Shown: positions 13,383-15,206 of the stretch, piece by piece
How the letters are laid out: every line of letters starts with the position of its first letter
Numbering within the stretch: the first letter of the stretch is position 1
Assembly: GCA_002366775.1 (NCBI GenBank)
Contig: DFBW01000010.1
Span: 6,787 to 21,992, forward strand
Source: Roseovarius sp. UBA3070
GTDB taxonomy: Bacteria > Pseudomonadota > Alphaproteobacteria > Rhodobacterales > Rhodobacteraceae
Length of the DNA stretch: 15,206 nucleotides
Direction: 5' to 3'
The notes under the pieces: model-generated
What the model was told of the DNA's origin: nothing
Databases searched by the model: none
Seen by the model: only the letters and a program-made list of their open reading frames with translations
Position numbers and translations under genes: made by a program

Positions 13383-13410
13383 TTGCCGGAACGGTTGAAA
13401 GCGAGATAAG
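13383..13410 (+). promoter_or_regulatory. Tentative promoter of the iscR-like operon
   Basis: TTGCCG (13383-13388) and GATAAG (13405-13410) are 16 bp apart, giving a start about 35 nt before the ATG at 13453. The ICE box ends 21 bp upstream of the -35. Both hexamers are weak matches. Confidence 0.35.
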
Positions 13411-13452
13411 ACTTCAGACGCGCAAGGTCAATCAATTCGCAGGGAATCGCAG

Positions 13453-13914
13453 ATGAAACTGAGCACCAAAGGACGCTACGCGATGGTCGCCCTGGCCGAT
13501 ATCGCCTTGCAAGACAATGAAAACCTGGTGACCTTGGGGGAAGTGTCGCGGCGCCAGGATATTTCGCTGCCATATCTGGAGCAACTGTTCGTTAAACTAC
13601 GGCGTGCCAATTTGGTGGCTTCGGTGCGTGGCCCCGGTGGCGGCTATCGCCTGGCACGGCCCGCATCCGAAATCCGTATAACTGAGGTGTTGGAGGCCGT
13701 AGATGAAACCGTGGATGCGCTGCACAAAGGGGCAGGGGCGTCAGGGGCGGCCTCAGGGTCACGCGCGCAGTCGATGACCAATCGTCTGTGGGAGGGGCTG
13801 AGCGCGCAGGTCTATGTGTACCTGCACCAGACCCGGCTGAGCGATGTGATTGGCAACTCACTAGCGCCCTGTCCGGCTGTGCCCAACCTCTTTGATATTG
13901 TGGATGAGGACTGA
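13453..13914 (+). CDS. iscR: Rrf2-family regulator, IscR-like, with a single cysteine
   Basis: This 153-aa Rrf2/IscR-type transcription factor senses iron-sulfur cluster status and represses cluster-assembly genes. The winged helix-turn-helix is clear: MKLSTKGRYAMVALADIA, then S-L-P-Y-L-E-Q-L-F-V-K-L-R (38-50) and V-R-G-P-G-G-G-Y-R-L-A (58-68). E. coli IscR binds its cluster through three Cys near residues 92-104. Here that loop is Gly/Ala/Ser-rich with none, and the only Cys is Cys140 (A-P-C-P). The IscR of Rhodobacter sphaeroides is reported to lack those Cys as well, so this is likely the same variant type. AGGGA precedes the ATG. Downstream genes follow with 1-nt and overlapping junctions. 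Confidence 0.92.
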   Translation: MKLSTKGRYAMVALADIALQDNENLVTLGEVSRRQDISLPYLEQLFVKLRRANLVASVRGPGGGYRLARPASEIRITEVLEAVDETVDALHKGAGASGAASGSRAQSMTNRLWEGLSAQVYVYLHQTRLSDVIGNSLAPCPAVPNLFDIVDED

Positions 13915-13915
13915 G

Positions 13916-14359
13916 ATGTCCAACACTGACATTCAGGCTCTCACGGAGCTGCAAGGCTTACCCGTGTTGATTGACCACGATGGCATCGTGGTGCTGGATG
14001 ATCTCAGCACGTGGGCCACTCCGGCCGAGCGTGGCGTGCATCGCCGCGCCCGGATCAATGCGATTGCATTCGCCGGTATGTCGCCAGAGGAGTTGCACCT
14101 TTTCTTTGCCCGTACGTCACACGCTGCTGTCAAAAGCTGGAACGCCCAGCAATCGTTCTTTGGAAAGATCCAAAACATGGTGACCACCCGCAATCCCGGC
14201 TATGCCGAAGTGCCGGGGCGCATTCTGTCGCAATGCCTCAAGGTTCTGGGTGAGGAAGTCGAGGGCACCGTATCGCAGGCCAACACCTATCTTTTGCGTG
14301 CTGATGTGGCTGCGGATTTCCGCAGTCAGCTGCAGTCGCTGGTTGAGGCTGCTGCATGA
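13916..14359 (+). CDS. Unknown protein encoded in the iron-sulfur operon (147 aa)
   Basis: The protein has no family I recognise. The ATG at 13916 (MSNTDIQAL) is one base after the iscR-like stop, and the stop overlaps the desulfurase start (ATGA, 14356-14359), so it is an integral operon member. It contains a single Cys (in S-Q-C-L-K-V-L, about 115). A charged central stretch E-R-G-V-H-R-R-A-R-I-N-A-I-A-F is followed by M-S-P-E-E-L-H-L-F-F-A-R-T. The C-terminal half looks helical. No signal peptide or membrane segment is visible. Position between a cluster regulator and a cysteine desulfurase points to a role in cluster assembly or its control, but this is inference from context only. Confidence 0.85.
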   Translation: MSNTDIQALTELQGLPVLIDHDGIVVLDDLSTWATPAERGVHRRARINAIAFAGMSPEELHLFFARTSHAAVKSWNAQQSFFGKIQNMVTTRNPGYAEVPGRILSQCLKVLGEEVEGTVSQANTYLLRADVAADFRSQLQSLVEAAA

Positions 14360-15206
14360 GCCGGACTTACTTGGACTACAATGCCACTGCTCCGTTGAGA
14401 GCAGAGGCCCGTGCCGCAATGATTGAGGCGATGGATGTGGCGGGCAATCCGTCAAGCGTTCATGCCGAAGGGCGCGCGGCGAAGGCTTTGATCGAGCGCT
14501 CTCGGGCGCAGGTGGCTGAGGCTGTGGGGTGCAAGCCGCAGGAAGTCATCTTTACCTCCGGCGCCACCGAGGCCGCGCGTGTTCTGAACTTTGCACATGA
14601 CGGCATGGATGTGCTGGTGGATGAAACTGCCCATGATGCGCTCTGGGTGCAGGCTAAAATGCACAGCTGGCCTGACCACCCGTTTGGGCCGGGGCACACA
14701 CTGGCCATGGGGCTTGCCAACTCGGAAACGGGTCTGATCACGCAGCCACCTGAAAAGTTGGACAGCCAGTACCCTTTCGGCCAAGCCCGCGCGGATAGGC
14801 TCTGTCTGGATATCACGCAGGCCATTGGGCGCATTCCGTTTTCTTTTGCCTGGTCGGGTGCTGACATGGCTGTTTTATCTGCGCACAAGCTGGGCGGACC
14901 CAAAGGGGTCGGCGCGTTGATCCTTCGCCAAGGTATAGATATCGCGCCCCTTAATATGGGGGGAGGTCAGGAAATGGGCCGCCGTTCAGGCACTGAAAAT
15001 GTGATTGGCATCGCCGGTTTTGGCGCAGCAATCGAGGCCGCCATGCAAGACCTTGCTGATGGAAAATGGCAGGACATCGAAAAACTTAGAAACATTCTAG
15101 AAAAGACTATTGAGGAATCTACAAAAGAGACTATTTTTGTCGGGAAATCAGAACAGCGGTTGCCGAATACCTCTTGCATCCTCACATCTGGCTGGAAAGG
15201 CGAGAC
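14356..15206 (+). CDS. Cysteine desulfurase (NifS/IscS class V aminotransferase), 3' partial
   Basis: This pyridoxal-phosphate enzyme converts cysteine to alanine and passes sulfur to the iron-sulfur scaffold. The reading frame runs from ATG 14356 off the window end, giving 283 residues. Family motifs are in order: Y-L-D-Y-N-A-T-A-P-L (5-14), N-P-S-S-V-H-x-E-G-R (31-40), F-T-S-G-A-T-E-A (66-73), the PLP-stacking His93, Asp152 and Gln155 (L-D-I-T-Q-A-I-G), and the PLP Lys178 in S-A-H-K-L-G-G-P-K-G. The segment R-R-S-G-T-E-N (about 208-214) is typical of the NifS/IscS group rather than SufS. The catalytic-Cys loop is beyond the window. Bases from about 15060 on become AT-rich with codons such as AGA and CTA. 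Confidence 0.95.
   Translation, partial: MSRTYLDYNATAPLRAEARAAMIEAMDVAGNPSSVHAEGRAAKALIERSRAQVAEAVGCKPQEVIFTSGATEAARVLNFAHDGMDVLVDETAHDALWVQAKMHSWPDHPFGPGHTLAMGLANSETGLITQPPEKLDSQYPFGQARADRLCLDITQAIGRIPFSFAWSGADMAVLSAHKLGGPKGVGALILRQGIDIAPLNMGGGQEMGRRSGTENVIGIAGFGAAIEAAMQDLADGKWQDIEKLRNILEKTIEESTKETIFVGKSEQRLPNTSCILTSGWKGE

Noticed and set aside
14460..14903. Minus-strand 147-aa open frame opposite the cysteine desulfurase
   Set aside because: The plus strand has the complete desulfurase motif order including the PLP lysine, so this is a shadow.

Overview
The window looks like chromosomal DNA of an alphaproteobacterium, most likely the Roseobacter group of Rhodobacterales. The evidence is the GC-rich coding sequence, a LasI/LuxI-LuxR pair next to the trigger factor gene, an rpsF-rpsR-rplI cluster whose L9 has an acidic tail, and an IscR-type regulator with a single cysteine that heads an iron-sulfur operon behind an Irr-like (ICE) box. 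No RNA genes, insertion sequences, CRISPR arrays or phage genes were found.

Bases 1-5859 (+) hold one tightly packed CoA-ester operon that continues upstream of the window. In order it encodes two thiolase-fold proteins that both lack the nucleophilic cysteine, a DUF35/OB-fold protein with no zinc-ligand cysteines, a cyclase/kynurenine-formamidase-like metal hydrolase, and two different acyl-CoA dehydrogenases (346 and 382 aa). Most junctions are 4-bp ATGA/GTGA overlaps. The set resembles the dehydrogenase plus retro-aldolase module (ChsE1/ChsE2, Ltp2, ChsH2) that removes short side chains from CoA-activated sterols. The substrate here is unknown.

Bases 6051-7491 (+) hold the trigger factor gene tig, with a leader hairpin and a strong terminator. 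Bases 7551-9486 (-) are a quorum-sensing locus. A promoter with a perfect TATAAT overlaps a palindrome. It is followed by a possible 63-aa leader ORF, luxR, and luxI with a C-terminal extension. The luxR-luxI gap contains a perfect TTAA-N7-TTAA CtrA box and two near-palindromes that could be LuxR operators.

Bases 9524-10962 (-) are the ribosomal operon rpsF-rpsR-rplI, with a candidate promoter, a leader of about 100 nt and a rho-independent terminator. Bases 11078-12292 (+) encode a two-helix membrane protein of unknown function and a secreted YceI-family protein. Bases 12370-13283 (-) encode an alpha/beta hydrolase and a small conserved-looking protein.

Bases 13345-15206 (+) are the start of an iron-sulfur assembly operon: an ICE box, an iscR-like gene, a 147-aa protein of unknown function, and a cysteine desulfurase cut by the window end. 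The last part of the desulfurase gene is unusually AT-rich and holds a second ICE-like sequence.
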